Translations under genes and position numbers: made by a program
Assembly: GCA_033060915.1 (NCBI GenBank)
Contig: CM065397.1
Location: 21,707,001 to 21,771,000, forward strand
From: Euryodendron excelsum
Lineage: Eukaryota; Streptophyta; Magnoliopsida; Ericales; Pentaphylacaceae
Direction of reading: 5' to 3'
DNA length: 64,000 nt
The notes under the pieces: generated by a model
Databases searched by the model: none
The model's input: only the letters and a program-made list of their open reading frames with translations
What the model was told of the DNA's origin: nothing
In this document: positions 10,738 through 22,077 of the stretch, in pieces
How the letters are laid out: each line of letters begins with the position of its first letter
How positions within the stretch are numbered: the first letter of the stretch is position 1

Positions 10738-12158
10738 AGAAGGAAGCATTGAGTCAAGCCCACGACAATAAACAAAGGTGTTGCTTGGGAGGCAACCCAA
10801 GGAAAGTTCATTTTTATTTTTTTATTTTCACATTTATATATTGGTATCTCTACCCTTTTTGTGCATTTTGCTTTACATTGGGGACAATGTAAGTTTTAAG
10901 TGTGGGGGAAGGGATTTAGGTTGTGTTTCGTATTTATTTTGAAAAAGAAAATAATAAAAAAAATAATAGCAAGATTCAATTAAGCTTGAAGAATTCATAA
11001 CATGATTGAATAAGTAATCTTCCAACTTAGAATTAATTAGTCTAGTCATTTTACTTGAGATTGGAGTGACTGAATTTTGTAGACAAAAGCCGGTGAGATT
11101 TTGAGCCTTTAGACTGACACATCCAATATCAGTTACTATTTTCTTTCATGTGAGATATTCTTCCTAAGATTTGTTTCTCTAGAACTTGCCTTGATTCTCT
11201 TTGAGGTCATATTGACACATGCATGCATGCATGAACATGATTAAAGTCTTCTTTGTTATAAGCTACATAAGCCAAATAGCCTACTTTGTAATTAAATTTT
11301 CCCTTTGTGAACCCCTTTGAGCTTGATATGTCATTATTGTGAACCCACATTACAAGCTTTAAACCCAAAAAATAATAATGCCTTTACCCAAGCCGTAGAG
11401 CTAGTGGAGCATTATTCATCCTTATGATATGTATGGGTGCGCGAGAAATAAGTGTGGGGGTGTCCGGAATTGTGGTAGGGCTATGGTTGGTGAAAAGAAA
11501 CGTGTTTTCATTCTCAATTCATGAGTTCCATTGTTGATGTAATTTTGAAAAAACAGAGAAGGGAAATGATGGAGAAAATTGCTTTTAATGTTACAAATTA
11601 TCCATGTTCGTAATTCCTCCTAAAATTCTAAGAGATGAGTCTATTTATATGGGATTTATACAAAGATAGAAGTTGTTGAATGGAGTGATTGGTTTTATAT
11701 GTTTTATATATTCGAAATTGGGTTGAGTCATTTTTGCTCCACTAGTTTCGATGGCTTTTGATCTACATTCCCAAATATTTCTCACCTTGATCCTAAACCC
11801 CATTATAAACCTTGAAAAGTCCTTATGATTCGTGTTCTGTATGTGATCCTAGTGATGGAGAATGAGAAGATATACAAGCCTATGGTAGATTATTTTCATT
11901 GGAATGAATTTAAGTGATACACATACCCTTTAAATACATGAGAGTAGAGTGTTTATTTCCGTGAGGGTCTACATATTCAGTTTACTCCATTTTTAAGTGG
12001 AAATGCTTACGAAGTGATTGTGAGTTGTTTGAGAATGTTGTTTATGATATGTTATGAGTTTTGAACAGTTTGGTTGTTCTTTGTTGAGACTTTGATATCT
12101 CAAGAAAGTGAGTGTGAGTTTTGCCCGAGGATGAGCAAAGGTTAAGTGTGGGGGAATT
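10738..12158 (+). other. Athila 3' non-coding region with three polypurine-like tracts
   Basis: About 1.4 kb lies between integrase and the 3' LTR without an ORF over 60 codons. AAGTGTGGGGG occurs three times: 10898-10908, 11450-11460 and 12144-12154. Only the last abuts the LTR and is the plus-strand primer tract. No env-like gene is visible. Confidence 0.8.
12144..12156 (+). other. Athila terminal polypurine tract
   Basis: AAGTGTGGGGGAA lies two bases upstream of the TGATGAG start of the 3' LTR, the standard position for plus-strand priming. Confidence 0.8.
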
Positions 12159-13366
12159 TGATGAGAATGCAAATATCATATTTTTATCCCGTAATGTTTA
12201 ATCTTTTATAATTATTTGGTACCTAAAGGCACTCACTATTCTTATATTTTGACATAGGGTGCTATGGAATGCCCAGAAAGAGGATCCTAGCTGAAAATGG
12301 ACGAATTTAAGCAAAAATACACACAGCGTTCGAAGAGGCGTTCGAACGGTTCAAATAGGTATTCGAACGCTATGTCAAATGGATACACGTTAAGACCAGG
12401 TTCGAAGTGCGTTTGACGTACCGTTCAAACGGTAGTCCGATCCATTCGAACGATTGCAAGGGCGTTCGAACGGTCATGTGCAGCTGCAGATTTTCAGAAG
12501 CCTATAAAAGCTGGGACTGTTTTGTTTCTTATGTTGTTGACTTTTTTCGTATTATTGAAGGTTATTATTTCAGTTGTTTTCATGGCCCTACGTGGCCAAA
12601 CTTTGAATCTTGGTCGAAGGAGACAGAAACCTCGAAATTAATAATAAACTGTGAGATCTAATTTATTTTCATTATTTGATTTATGTTTTGAGTATCGAAT
12701 GTTGTTCTATGCCTATTTTCATGGTTGTCTTGTTTAATCGCTAGGAGGCCTACTAGTTTATTAATCATTGCAATCTACTGCTAAGTTAGATATCAAATCC
12801 GTAATTGTTTGATTCCTCTGATTTGTGAAGCAACTGAGATTTAATCATTTACTGTGTTGGGAATTATTATATCTTAGGAAGAGCATTTGACTAAATTAAA
12901 TGCAACCGCTTGTGCTTGTGTTGTTTAGTTTCATCGATCTCTCTAATTCTTAAGGTTGCTGCTAGATTAAGCCTTGTGTACTTTTCCTGGGTTGTTTAAT
13001 AGTTAGGGTTAATCAGATCGCTTGTTTTTTATTAACTACAACTAAGGAGGGATAGGAAAATAATTTCGACGGTGAATATTCAATGTGTGAATTGTCATGT
13101 TTGCATCGATGATCAGTTATAAATTCCGATGGTGGATGTTCACCTAGACCAAGGTTTGTTCTTTTGCTTGATTTCAATACTTTAATCTGAATTGTTTCGT
13201 AGCTGTGATTATTAAGATAGTTTTCATTGAATCCAAAACCCCCCAATCCTTGTTCACATAGCATAAAACTAAGCTAAACACTCTTCATGAGAACGATCCT
13301 TGCACTACTACATATTTGTTTTTCGGGCATCGATTTTATTTTTGGGTGCCCGCAACAGCACGCCCA
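12159..13366 (+). repeat. Athila 3' LTR
   Basis: Direct copy of 3973-5225. It starts TGATGAGAATGC and ends CGCCCA, with the TATA box at about 12507 and fewer TTCGAACG repeats than the 5' copy. Divergence of about 5-6% by eye points to an old insertion. Confidence 0.9.
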
Positions 13367-13667
13367 GCGGGCTAGCAGGCGCCAGAAGTGAACCGTTTGG
13401 AACTTGATGAGGTGTCGGTCCCCGAGATCGTTCGATCTCGGGAAGCTACCTGGATGACGTTGGTTTCTAGGAATGCCCAATCCGGAAAGCTGCCTGTAAT
13501 AATGGTGCTTATGGCTTCAGCCGGTCCTTGTGGACCCGTGAAGCGACCAGTCGGTTGGATTGGAGATTAAAAGGCTCATCTTGAGTTTGCATGTGGTGTG
13601 GTATTTGAAGACTACATCCGGTCGGGCCGGAGATTGCCGAGTAGGCAAAAATGGGGTGCTTATAGCT

Positions 13668-13681
13668 GCCCCTCTTTTTCT
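13668..13681 (-). other. LARD-1 polypurine tract
   Basis: The minus strand reads GAAAAAGAGGGGCA just inside the 3' LTR boundary at 13664, the expected position for second-strand priming. Confidence 0.7.
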
Positions 13682-14109
13682 ATCTTTGCTTGTCAAAGGC
13701 AGAAAAATAATAAGGAAGAATCCCATGTTGACTGCAAGGCAATCGGAGGGATCAGAGTGGTCAGAATTTGGAATTTTAAGTTTTGAAAACTGGATTGTTT
13801 GAATTCTGGAATTTTGAAAACTCAATTTTGAAATAATTTTGAAATTTTTCCTGAACCGACATTCCGACCAATGGAATGACACTCCTTTAAAGAGATTCAG
13901 GATTTTTGAATTTTGAAAAGGATTTTTTTTAAAATGATTTTGAAATGGCCTTTTGTAATGGATGAATTTGGATTTGAATTAGAAGGGTTTGGAAAACTTT
14001 TAAAACTTGGAATGAAACTTTTGAGAAAAAAAAGGTTTGAAAACCTAAAATTTGATTTTGGAATTAAACTTTTTGTGGAGAAAGTTTTAAAAACCCAAAA
14101 ACTTTTTTC

Positions 14110-14640
14110 ATAGTACGCTTTTTAAGGCAAAAGCTTAAAAACCCGAGATTTTTGAAATTGAGCTTTTTAAGGCGAAAGCTAGAAAATCCAAAATTTTGAA
14201 AGTTGAGCTTTTTTAGGCGAAAGCTAGAAAATCCAAAAATTTGAAAGTTGAGCTTTTTGAGGCGAAAGCTAGAAAACCTAAAAATTTGAAAGTTAAGCTT
14301 TTTGAGGTGAAAGCTAGAAAACACGAAATTTTGAAAGTTAAGCTTTTTGTGGCGAAAGCTAATACCAGAATTTTGAAAGTTAAGCTTTTTAAGGCGAAAG
14401 CTAAAACCTGAAATTTTGAAAGTTAAGCTTTTTTAGGAGAAAGCTAGAAAACCCAAAATTTTGAATGTTAAGCTTTTTTAGGCGAAAGCTAGAAAACCCG
14501 ATATTTTTGGAAAACAGAGCTTTTGAAGGAGAAAGCTCGAGAAACCTAAGAAGATATTTTGAAAATGGAGCTTTTGAAGGAGAAAGCTGGGGAAACCTGA
14601 GAATATTGGAAAGCTAGGCTTTTTGAGGTGAAAGCCTGAA
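14110..14640 (-). repeat. 45-bp tandem repeat array
   Basis: About ten copies of a 45-bp unit containing 'agctttttgaggcgaaagct', whose ends AGCTTT and AAAGCT are complementary. Regular copies start at 14161, 14206, 14251, 14296 and 14341. Because 45 is a multiple of three, the minus strand reads as a 15-residue repeat ORF (14064-14324), which I regard as a repeat artefact. Confidence 0.85.
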
Positions 14641-15734
14641 AACTCGAAATTTTTTTAGAAACAGAGCTTTTGAAGGAAAAGCTTAAGAAACCCGATAAAT
14701 TTTTTTTGAGATTGAACTTTTTGAAGGAAAAAGTTTTTGAAAAACCCGAGAAATGATTTGAAGTCAAACTTTTTAAAGGAAAAAGTTAGAAAACCTAGAG
14801 GGTACTTTTGAAATCAAGTTTTTTCAAGGGAAAAGTTAGAAAACCTAGAAAGGTGAAAACCATTTGAAGGGGATTCATTTGAACTCGAAATTCATAAACT
14901 ACTATATTTTTTTTATGAGGGTTAGAAAACTTGTTTTGACTCGAAACTTGGGAACTCTTAAAGACAAAATGTATAGAAAATTCATTTTGACTCAAAACAA
15001 AATATGTAGAGAATTCATTTTGACTAGAAATTTGAACTTTTGAAGATAAAATGTATAGAAAATTCATTTTGACTCGACACTTTCGTATAGGAAATTCGTT
15101 TTGAAAGACAGCAGGACTTTTCCTCTTTGAAATTGTGTTAAAATTTGAAACTTTTAGTGGAAAATGCTTTGAAATTTTTTTTTCTTTGCATATGAAAATT
15201 GATTTTGACTTTCGAAAGTAAGCAAGAGCTTTGATCTTTTGAGTTTGAAACTTTTTCTAGAAATAGTTTTGAAAGCTTTTGAAAGTGACTTTGAAATTTG
15301 AAAGTTTCCGTAAACGAACGTTGCAAGTTTTTGGATATTTGAAACTGAATTTTTGGATATGAAAGAAAGCAAGGGCTTTTGTTTTTAAAAATTGATTTTG
15401 AGACAATTCGGTTAGAATTATAGCTGGGCTTTACCTCGAAGATTTGGAGATGGTTGAGCCTATGGAATCATCAGAGACTATTCCGTGTTTGTAATTCTTA
15501 TGTCTCGGAGCTTGAGAGGGGGACATTTGTGCCCTCCTAGATTGAGATTTCTTGGGATTGGAATACTCGGTGTTTGCTTGACTGTTGAGTTTTGCTTTTG
15601 TGGGCAAAATAGAATTGTTGCTGACATAGCTTCTGAAAGGTGGTTCAAGGTTGATATCCTAAAACTGAGTCTTCTTGAACAGACGCTCTGTTTGACAGAA
15701 TACTGCTTCTCTGGGGAGGTTCAAGGTTGATATC

Positions 15735-16435
15735 TGCTTTTAAAGAGGAAAGCTTGAAAACGTAATATGTTTTTTCGGAGGAAGCTCTGAAACCAATCTG
15801 CTTTTTTGGAGAAAGCTCTAAAACTCAATCAAATTTTTTGGAGGAAGCTTGGAAACCTAATCTGCTTTTTCGAAGGAAGCTCTAAAACTCAATATGCTTT
15901 TTCGGAGGAAGCATGGAAACCCAATCTGCTTTTTCGGAAGAAGCTCTAAACAATCTGCTTTTTCAAAGGAAGCTTGGAAACCCAATCTGTGTTTTCGAGG
16001 GAAGCTCTAAAACCCAATATGCTTTTTTGGAGGAAGCTCAAAAACCTAAGTTGCTTTTTCGGAGGAAGCTTGAAAACCCATTCTGCTTTTTTGGAGGAAG
16101 CTTGGAAACCCAATCTACTTTTTCGAGGGAAGCTCTGAAACCCAATTTGCTTTTTCGGAGGAAGTTCAGAAACCCAATCTGCTTTTTCGAAGGAAGCTCA
16201 GAAACCCAATCTGTTTTTTCAAGGGAAGCTCTGAAACCCAATTTGTTTTTCGGAGGAAGCTTGGAAACCCAATTTGCTTTTTCGAGGGAAGCTCTGAAAC
16301 CCAATTTGCTTTTTCGAAGGAAGCTCAGAAATCCGATCTGCTTTTTCGGAGGAATCTCTGAACCCAATATGCTTTTTCTAGGGAAGCTCAGAAACCCAAA
16401 TCTGCTTTTTTGGAAGAAGCTCAAAAATCCAATCT
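15735..16435 (+). repeat. 32-bp tandem repeat array (~21 copies)
   Basis: The unit is 'gctttttcggaggaagctct' plus 'gaaacccaatct', repeated about 21 times with substitutions and small indels. Each copy contains a short inverted repeat around agcTT and AAgct. Open frames on both strands (15913-16476 and 16038-16424) come from the repeat phase, not from a gene. Confidence 0.9.
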
Positions 16436-17124
16436 TTGCTGATATAAGAGATCTGCTTGTAGTTCATTTGTTTTGAATATTGGAGGAGATGACATTTGCT
16501 TCTTTTTGGATTGAGATTTTTGGAGAGCAATGATCCTTTGATGTGTTGATTGTTGACTTTTGCCTCTGACTGGCATGATAGAATTCTGGGTGAGGTGCTT
16601 CCTAGGATTCTTGAATTTGGTTTTGGAAGTGGTGAGGCCTCTTTTTGAAAGGTTCGAGGTATTTAGAAAGTTGAACATCTATAGGTCAGTTTTCCTTGAA
16701 TGGATCAACTGGTTTGAAATTGAAAGGAAGGTGTAGGGTAGGCCATTGCCCCAGTTTTTAAGATTTGAAGAGGTCGGGTCAAGCTGACATTAATTAGGGT
16801 GGTCGAGGGTGGGTCGTTGCCCTATTCTCTATGGTTTTGAAAAAGGTTCATGGTTGATTGGGGAGGTCGACGGCGATTTAGTGCCCCATTCTCTACTTCT
16901 TGTTATTTATGGATGATAATTCGGGTTTTTTGGGGTGTACGCCATTTCTTTTGTAGAGTGTTTGGATTCTGGACGACAGACCTTTCGAAATGTTGTGCTT
17001 CTGCTTTGGAACACCTTTTCTTTTGTAATCACTTGAACACTTGTCAGTGTATTTTGTTGGACATGTTGTTTGGTATATACTGTATAAGTAAACCACAAGT
17101 TAAAATGAATGCACAGGTTGATAC

Positions 17125-17900
17125 ATGAGGAAATGAATGCATATCATACTTTTTTATGAATGCACATACATGAATGAAATTGAATGCACATCATATTTTT
17201 TGATGAATGCACAAAGATGGATTTTGAATGCATGTCATACTTTTTGATGAATGCACGTAAATGAAATTGAACGCATATCATACTTTTTGATGAATGTATA
17301 GAGATAGATTTTGAATGCATGTCATACTTTTTGATGAATGCACATACATGAATGGAATTGAATACATATCATACTTTTTGATGAATGCATGCCCAAGAAT
17401 GGAATTGAATTTACGTCATACTTTTTGATTGAGTGCACATACAGGAATGGAATTGGATGCATGTCATACTTTTTAATGAATGCATGAATAGAATTGAACT
17501 ACGTAGGAATTACATGGATGCACAAGTACTGTATGAATTAGGGAGGTCGAGGGTGGGGCGTTGCCCCAGTCTTCATTGTTTGAAAAAGGCCAGATAAAGC
17601 TGTTAAAAATTTTCCAAGAAAGTTAGAACGATGTATGTTATACAAATGGATGCATAGCTTAGACAGGACTATGAATAAATGAATGTGCGGGTTTACACAG
17701 GGATGGAAATGAATGCATATCATACTTTTTGATAAATGCACAGGCTTATGCATGAGTAGAATTGAATGCATGCCATACTTTTTGATGAATGCATAGGATT
17801 ATTCAATAATGGAGTTGAATGCATATCATACTTTTGGATGAATGCACACGTTTATACATGGACGAAATTGAATGCATGTCATACTTTTTGATGAATGCAC
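17125..17900 (+). repeat. ~46-bp tandem repeats with 'catactttttgatgaatgca'
   Basis: About twelve copies of 'gcatgtcatactttttgatg' followed by 'aatgcacatacatgaatg' and 'gaattgaat', in two groups (17130-17480 and 17700-17890) separated by single-copy sequence. Confidence 0.85.
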
Positions 17901-19939
17901 AAGTTATATATATGGATGAAGATAGATGCACAGGTTTATCCAGGGATGTATGCCCTAGGATTTGTGTTCATCTGTAGAAGCTATGTCTCAGAATTAGGTA
18001 GTCTTTTGAACTTTTGTTCTTCTTTTCAAAATTCCCCTTCCTAATTCTGCCCTTTTCTTGTCAATATGTGATAGCACTTGCACCTTCTCAGAGATTCGAT
18101 TCATTGACTCGTTTTTCCCCTCTCTCTTTTGTTGAAAAAGAAGATTTCTCTGAGTGGACCCCTCGAGCAACAGCCGACATCGCCCTTTGGCAAAGCAACT
18201 TGTAGCTTCCTTCCTCAATCAGAGAAAACTTTACTTGGGATCGTAATGCAGGCCAAGTTTAAGGGTTGTAAGTAATGAATGGATACATAGGCCCAAATCT
18301 TTAAATGTAGTGGGGGTTATATGAACCAGAACCACCTTTTGTAAGAAATGAAGTTTGCCCCAGTATTTACCATTCTTTTTAGACGTTGTTGTTTCTTTGT
18401 TCAAGCTTATTTAGACTAAGCAATTTTTCTTGATCTAAGAGGACTTTAATTTAGACCGTAATGTGGGCCAGGTGATGGAGTATTTGAAAGGAAGGATAAA
18501 GGCTCAAAACCTATTATATTTGCTAGGCTCCTAAAGACCCATGATCAACTTTGGCAAGTGGCTCCTACCTGTGTCGTTTTTCTGGACTTTTCTCTTTATC
18601 GGGAAGCTTGCTTCTGTTTTGTTCTTCTGTTGTCGTCTTGGATGACTCTATCTCCTCTTGGAAGTCATTATTGCGTTTGGAAATCATAATTATATTTGGA
18701 AATCATCGTCATTCATTTTTTTCTTATAGGAAATTTTCTCCTTTTTTATTTAAAAAACTTGCTATTATGTTGGTTCCTACAGATGTCATATATATTGCAT
18801 CATTTTGGAGATCATCATTCATTTATTGCGCGCTTTCTTGGAAATTGTCATTCATTCATCGCGCACTCTATTGGAGATCACCATCTGTTCATTGTTCATT
18901 CTATTGGAGGGTACTGTTCGCTGCAGGTGCTCTTGGAAATCGTCACGCATTGATGGTTTTGCCTTGACCTAGTGTGGGCGGTGATCATTAGGTCGGCTAA
19001 ATGATGCGAATGCGACCGGCTCAAGTGGGCTTTGCAAGGGTTGTATTTAACTATATGGTAGAAGAAAAGAGGGCCTCTTTTCATCTCTAGTTGAATTGTT
19101 TAGTCTATAAAGCTCTTTCAAAATTTTAGCAGCGCCTTGAAAATGGTAAATGTTAGTTTGCGGATTTATTCCTTGCATGCATTTGCCCCTGTGTGCGGGG
19201 GGGGGGGGGGGGGGTGGCTCCTGTTTTGGGCTTTTGAATGGAAATCACATGCAGCTCTAGTGGGCTGACCAACGGATTGCTTTCTATTTGGGAGAATGAA
19301 ATGATGGCTCCCCTTCATTTTGAGGGTTTAGCTGCTTGCTACTTTGCCAGGACATCCTTCGGGGGTTACTCATTGGACTTTAATGAGATATGTGATTGAT
19401 CATCATCTCTCACCCCTTTGTATTTCCCCTCTCTCTTCACTTCTTCTTTTTCTCTCCCCTCTTTTTGGAGTCAGAGACTGTTTCTACTGAAGGTGGTGCT
19501 TATGCTATCCCATCTTTCAAGTCGGGGTAAAACATTTTGGGAAAAAACTCTTGGAGAAGAACATCATTCATGAAAAGCCAGGAGAAAATGATATAAACAT
19601 AAAAACTTTGGATCCCTTTCATTTAGATGATATTATTTTCATGCTCAAATTCAAATTGAAAATTGAAAGATGGGTTTGAAAGAAATCTCCGTTTTTCGGA
19701 ATAAACTCCTTAGATTGGTTTTGGAATCACGTTGGCATCCTTCACACTCCATTTTCCATGAGTGTCATGTGATTGCACAGGGATGGCTTTTTGAGGACTG
19801 GTAGAGTCGCAACATGGTGTTGAGATCATGGCTTTGCATGAATTATGAATTAGGCGGGATGCCAGAGGGATTCTATCAGTTTGACTGTGCTCTTGGACCT
19901 GAAAAAAGAAAAACAAAATGCAGTTAGCATGTTAAGTTG

Positions 19940-21110
19940 AAGGTTTTATGCAATGCATGTCCTATGAAGGTCCCTTCTTTGAGAGAGTCTAGGCATGATG
20001 TTGAGTCCATTTTGGAGGTGGAATTTTATCCCTGTGTGCAATACAATACCTCTTCAGCATGGGCCGGTTGATACTTCCTTATTTAGGGAATCCCACCTCC
20101 ATGGACTGAGAGAGATTTGGACCTCTCTTGAGATATGATTCTATGCATGCCATGAATCCTTAGGGTTGGAGAAACCCTTGGGGGTTTAGGTAGGTTTGAT
20201 TAGCATGAGATTGGATCATCCCTTTCTCTCTACGGTTGATTGAATGCATGAGAATGCAATGGCTAGAGTTCTTTATCACTCTTGTCTTGGGATGGATGTT
20301 AATGCATGAGCCTAATAGTAATTATATGGACAGCATAACAGCAATGAATAAGCAGTTTAGAAGACCCCCTTTTCATTCTTGGTTTACCCTCTGACTTTCT
20401 TGGCCTTTCTAGGCTAGGGAGAGGACAATGAGAATGTAAAAAGAAAAAAGAAAAAAGAGAAGTTAGTGCCTTTAGATTGAAGATTTTTGTGCAATGCATG
20501 CCTTAGGGGTGCCCCTACTTTGAGAGGGGTACTAAGCATGATGTGTTGGCTCACTTTTGGAGATAGGGGGTTGCCCTTGCATGCAATACTGTACCTGTGC
20601 GAGCTTGTTCATTCATTCATTCATACATTCATTCGATGAAAGTAGAAATGATAGTTTTATTGCATTTGATTTCTTTTTCTTCTTTTATACATGGAATTGA
20701 AAGTACATTTGAAGGGGGAGGGGAACATTTTTCTTGGGGCTTTCACCTATTCTATTTTTACTGTTGAAATCCTAAACTACTCTTGAGTCTTTGAATTCGC
20801 CTTCCTTGGTAGAGGTCGGTGAAAGATCTTGCTTCCAGATTGCCTCTTGTTGTCTTGGTATCCCTATCTCTATGAGCGAAGAGGGATTAGGGCCCTTCTT
20901 TATGAGATGACTTTGATGCATACCATGTATCTTTAGGGTTTCTTGGTACCCTTAGGAGTTTTGGGTTGCCTTGATTTGAACGAGAAGGTCATTGGGCCTT
21001 TCTCTAGAGGTTGATCGGATGTATGAAAATGCAATAACTTGAGTTACTTTGGGAACTCTTGTCTTGACATGAATTCTGATGCATGAACAATTATGATGCA
21101 TGTACATTGA
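19940..21110 (-). repeat. Large imperfect internal duplication of the LARD domain
   Basis: The motifs 'ttgagagag...aagcatgatgt', 'cccttaggagtttggg', 'ctctctacggttgat' and 'actcttgtcttg' recur about 530-790 bp apart (e.g. 20150-20300 and 20930-21070). The same duplication is visible in LARD-2 at 61480-61700 and 62220-62420, so it predates both insertions. Confidence 0.6.
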
Positions 21111-21873
21111 AACAGTAAGAGTTAAATAGCATAATAGCATGAATTAATCAGAATATATAACAAAAAATAAAGCAGTCGCCCTTTCCTCCTTGGTTTTTGA
21201 AATTGACGCTTATGTCCTAAATCCAGCAAAGATTCGGCTATGCATGGGGAGCTACATGAGCATGAGGTTGGGGGTTTACTAATGCTTCCTAAAAAGCTCG
21301 GTCCCCGAACCTTCAAACCTTCGGCGTCCACCCTTGAAAGGATGAACTCCATCTTTGGTTGGTGGTTCGAGCGGGGGAACTATCAAGAGACCGTAGGTTA
21401 AGAAACTAACACAACATCCACCCACAGTCAATATACTGTTCCCCCTTCTATCTAGAAGGGTAATATATGCAAGATACAAATGCAAGTGAGCGCACCAAGT
21501 GTGTGTGGAATTTTCAAAAATAGAGGAAAAGACATAACAACACACATCACATCCTATCCATTCATTCACATACTTGGCAACAAATAAGACATGAAATAAA
21601 ATATGAACAAAGGTCCACCTACAAAAGAAAAATGCAAAGAGTTAGTAACTTTTCAAAAAACTCAATGCAAGGAAAAATGGATGATCAATGCAAGGACATG
21701 AATGTAAGCAATGAATGCAAGTGATGACATTTATTTGAAAATTATTTTGAAAATTAAGGTTTGCTTTGGCAACACATAAAAGTTTGAAAAGTGGATAAAA
21801 CTGGACAACGTAACCGGATATTCTGGGTGAGTGAAGGGTGAAGAGGCATGTTAATGGCCTAACCCTCTAAGTA

Positions 21874-21891
21874 TCCCCAGTGAAGTCGCCA
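21874..21891 (-). other. LARD-1 primer-binding site (tRNA-Arg type)
   Basis: The minus strand reads TGGCGACTTCACTGGGGA, 5 bp inside the 5' LTR end (TGTG at 21897 on the plus strand). TGGCGACTCC complements the 3' end of plant tRNA-Arg and is the primer type reported for Ogre-like elements. Confidence 0.75.
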
Positions 21892-22041
21892 ACTATTGTG
21901 CCCCGGTTTTTGGGTGTCCAAGACCCTTTCGGCTTGGAGACCCTAAAGCACTGAACTCTGTCACTAGAACTCATCCTCCTAGAAGGACAAGTGCGACTAG
22001 GTTTGAAAATTGGTTTGACTGAAGATTTTTTTAGAAAAATA

Positions 22042-22077
22042 GGAGTCGCCACCTAACTTGATTAAGGTGAGTTAGGT
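22042..22077 (-). other. U5 hairpin joined to PBS-like TGGCGACTCC
   Basis: The minus strand has ACCTAACT (22077-22070), 11 bases, AGTTAGGT (22058-22051), then TGGCGACTCC ending at 22042. The same exact arms are in all four long LTRs of the window. Confidence 0.8.

Larger units (their letters stand above)
3968..13371 (+). mobile_element. Athila-lineage Ty3/gypsy retrotransposon, complete but defective
   Basis: A full-length element with direct LTRs, a tRNA-Asp-like primer-binding site, gag, protease, RT, RNase H and integrase in gypsy order, and a terminal polypurine tract. It lies inside the LARD-1 LTR. The flanking five bases are gcgaa on the left and gcggg on the right, consistent with a duplication that has acquired two G-to-A changes; the undisturbed site near 31346 reads gcggg. 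Every coding block is broken by stops or frameshifts, and the RT lacks the segment that should carry its YxDD catalytic motif, so the copy cannot be autonomous. No env-like ORF follows integrase. Confidence 0.92.
1..13664 (-). repeat. LARD-1 3' LTR (left copy, truncated by window, split by Athila)
   Basis: This is the left LTR of LARD-1. Roughly 355 bases of its far end lie before the window, judged by alignment with the right copy at 21897-22250. It is interrupted at 3973-13366 by an Athila element. It resumes with the host sequence gcgggctagcaggcgcc, the same junction found uninterrupted near 31346. On the minus strand it begins TATAAGCACC at 13664; the right copy has TGTAAGCACC, so the terminal TG has mutated to TA. 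The two LTRs look about 95% identical by eye. Confidence 0.85.
13665..21896 (-). other. LARD-1 internal domain, non-coding
   Basis: This 8.2-kb stretch lies between the polypurine tract (13668-13681) and the primer-binding site (21874-21891). Only short ORFs occur, and the longest fall in tandem repeats. The distal half is three tandem-repeat arrays (45-bp, 32-bp and ~46-bp units). The half next to the primer site, about 18950-21890, is homologous on the reverse strand to 60669-63700 of LARD-2, so this part is a conserved feature of the family. No gag-pol remnant was seen. Confidence 0.8.

Noticed and set aside
14064..14324. Minus-strand ORF with a 15-residue repeat
   Set aside because: Produced by the 45-bp tandem array; no start context or domain.
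15913..16476. 187-codon plus-strand ORF and its 128-codon minus-strand partner
   Set aside because: Both are open because of the 32-bp tandem repeat. Peptides are repetitive on both strands and have no domain.
17994..18218. Short ORFs on both strands in the LARD-1 internal domain
   Set aside because: Short, with no similarity I recognise, and located in a non-coding retroelement domain.
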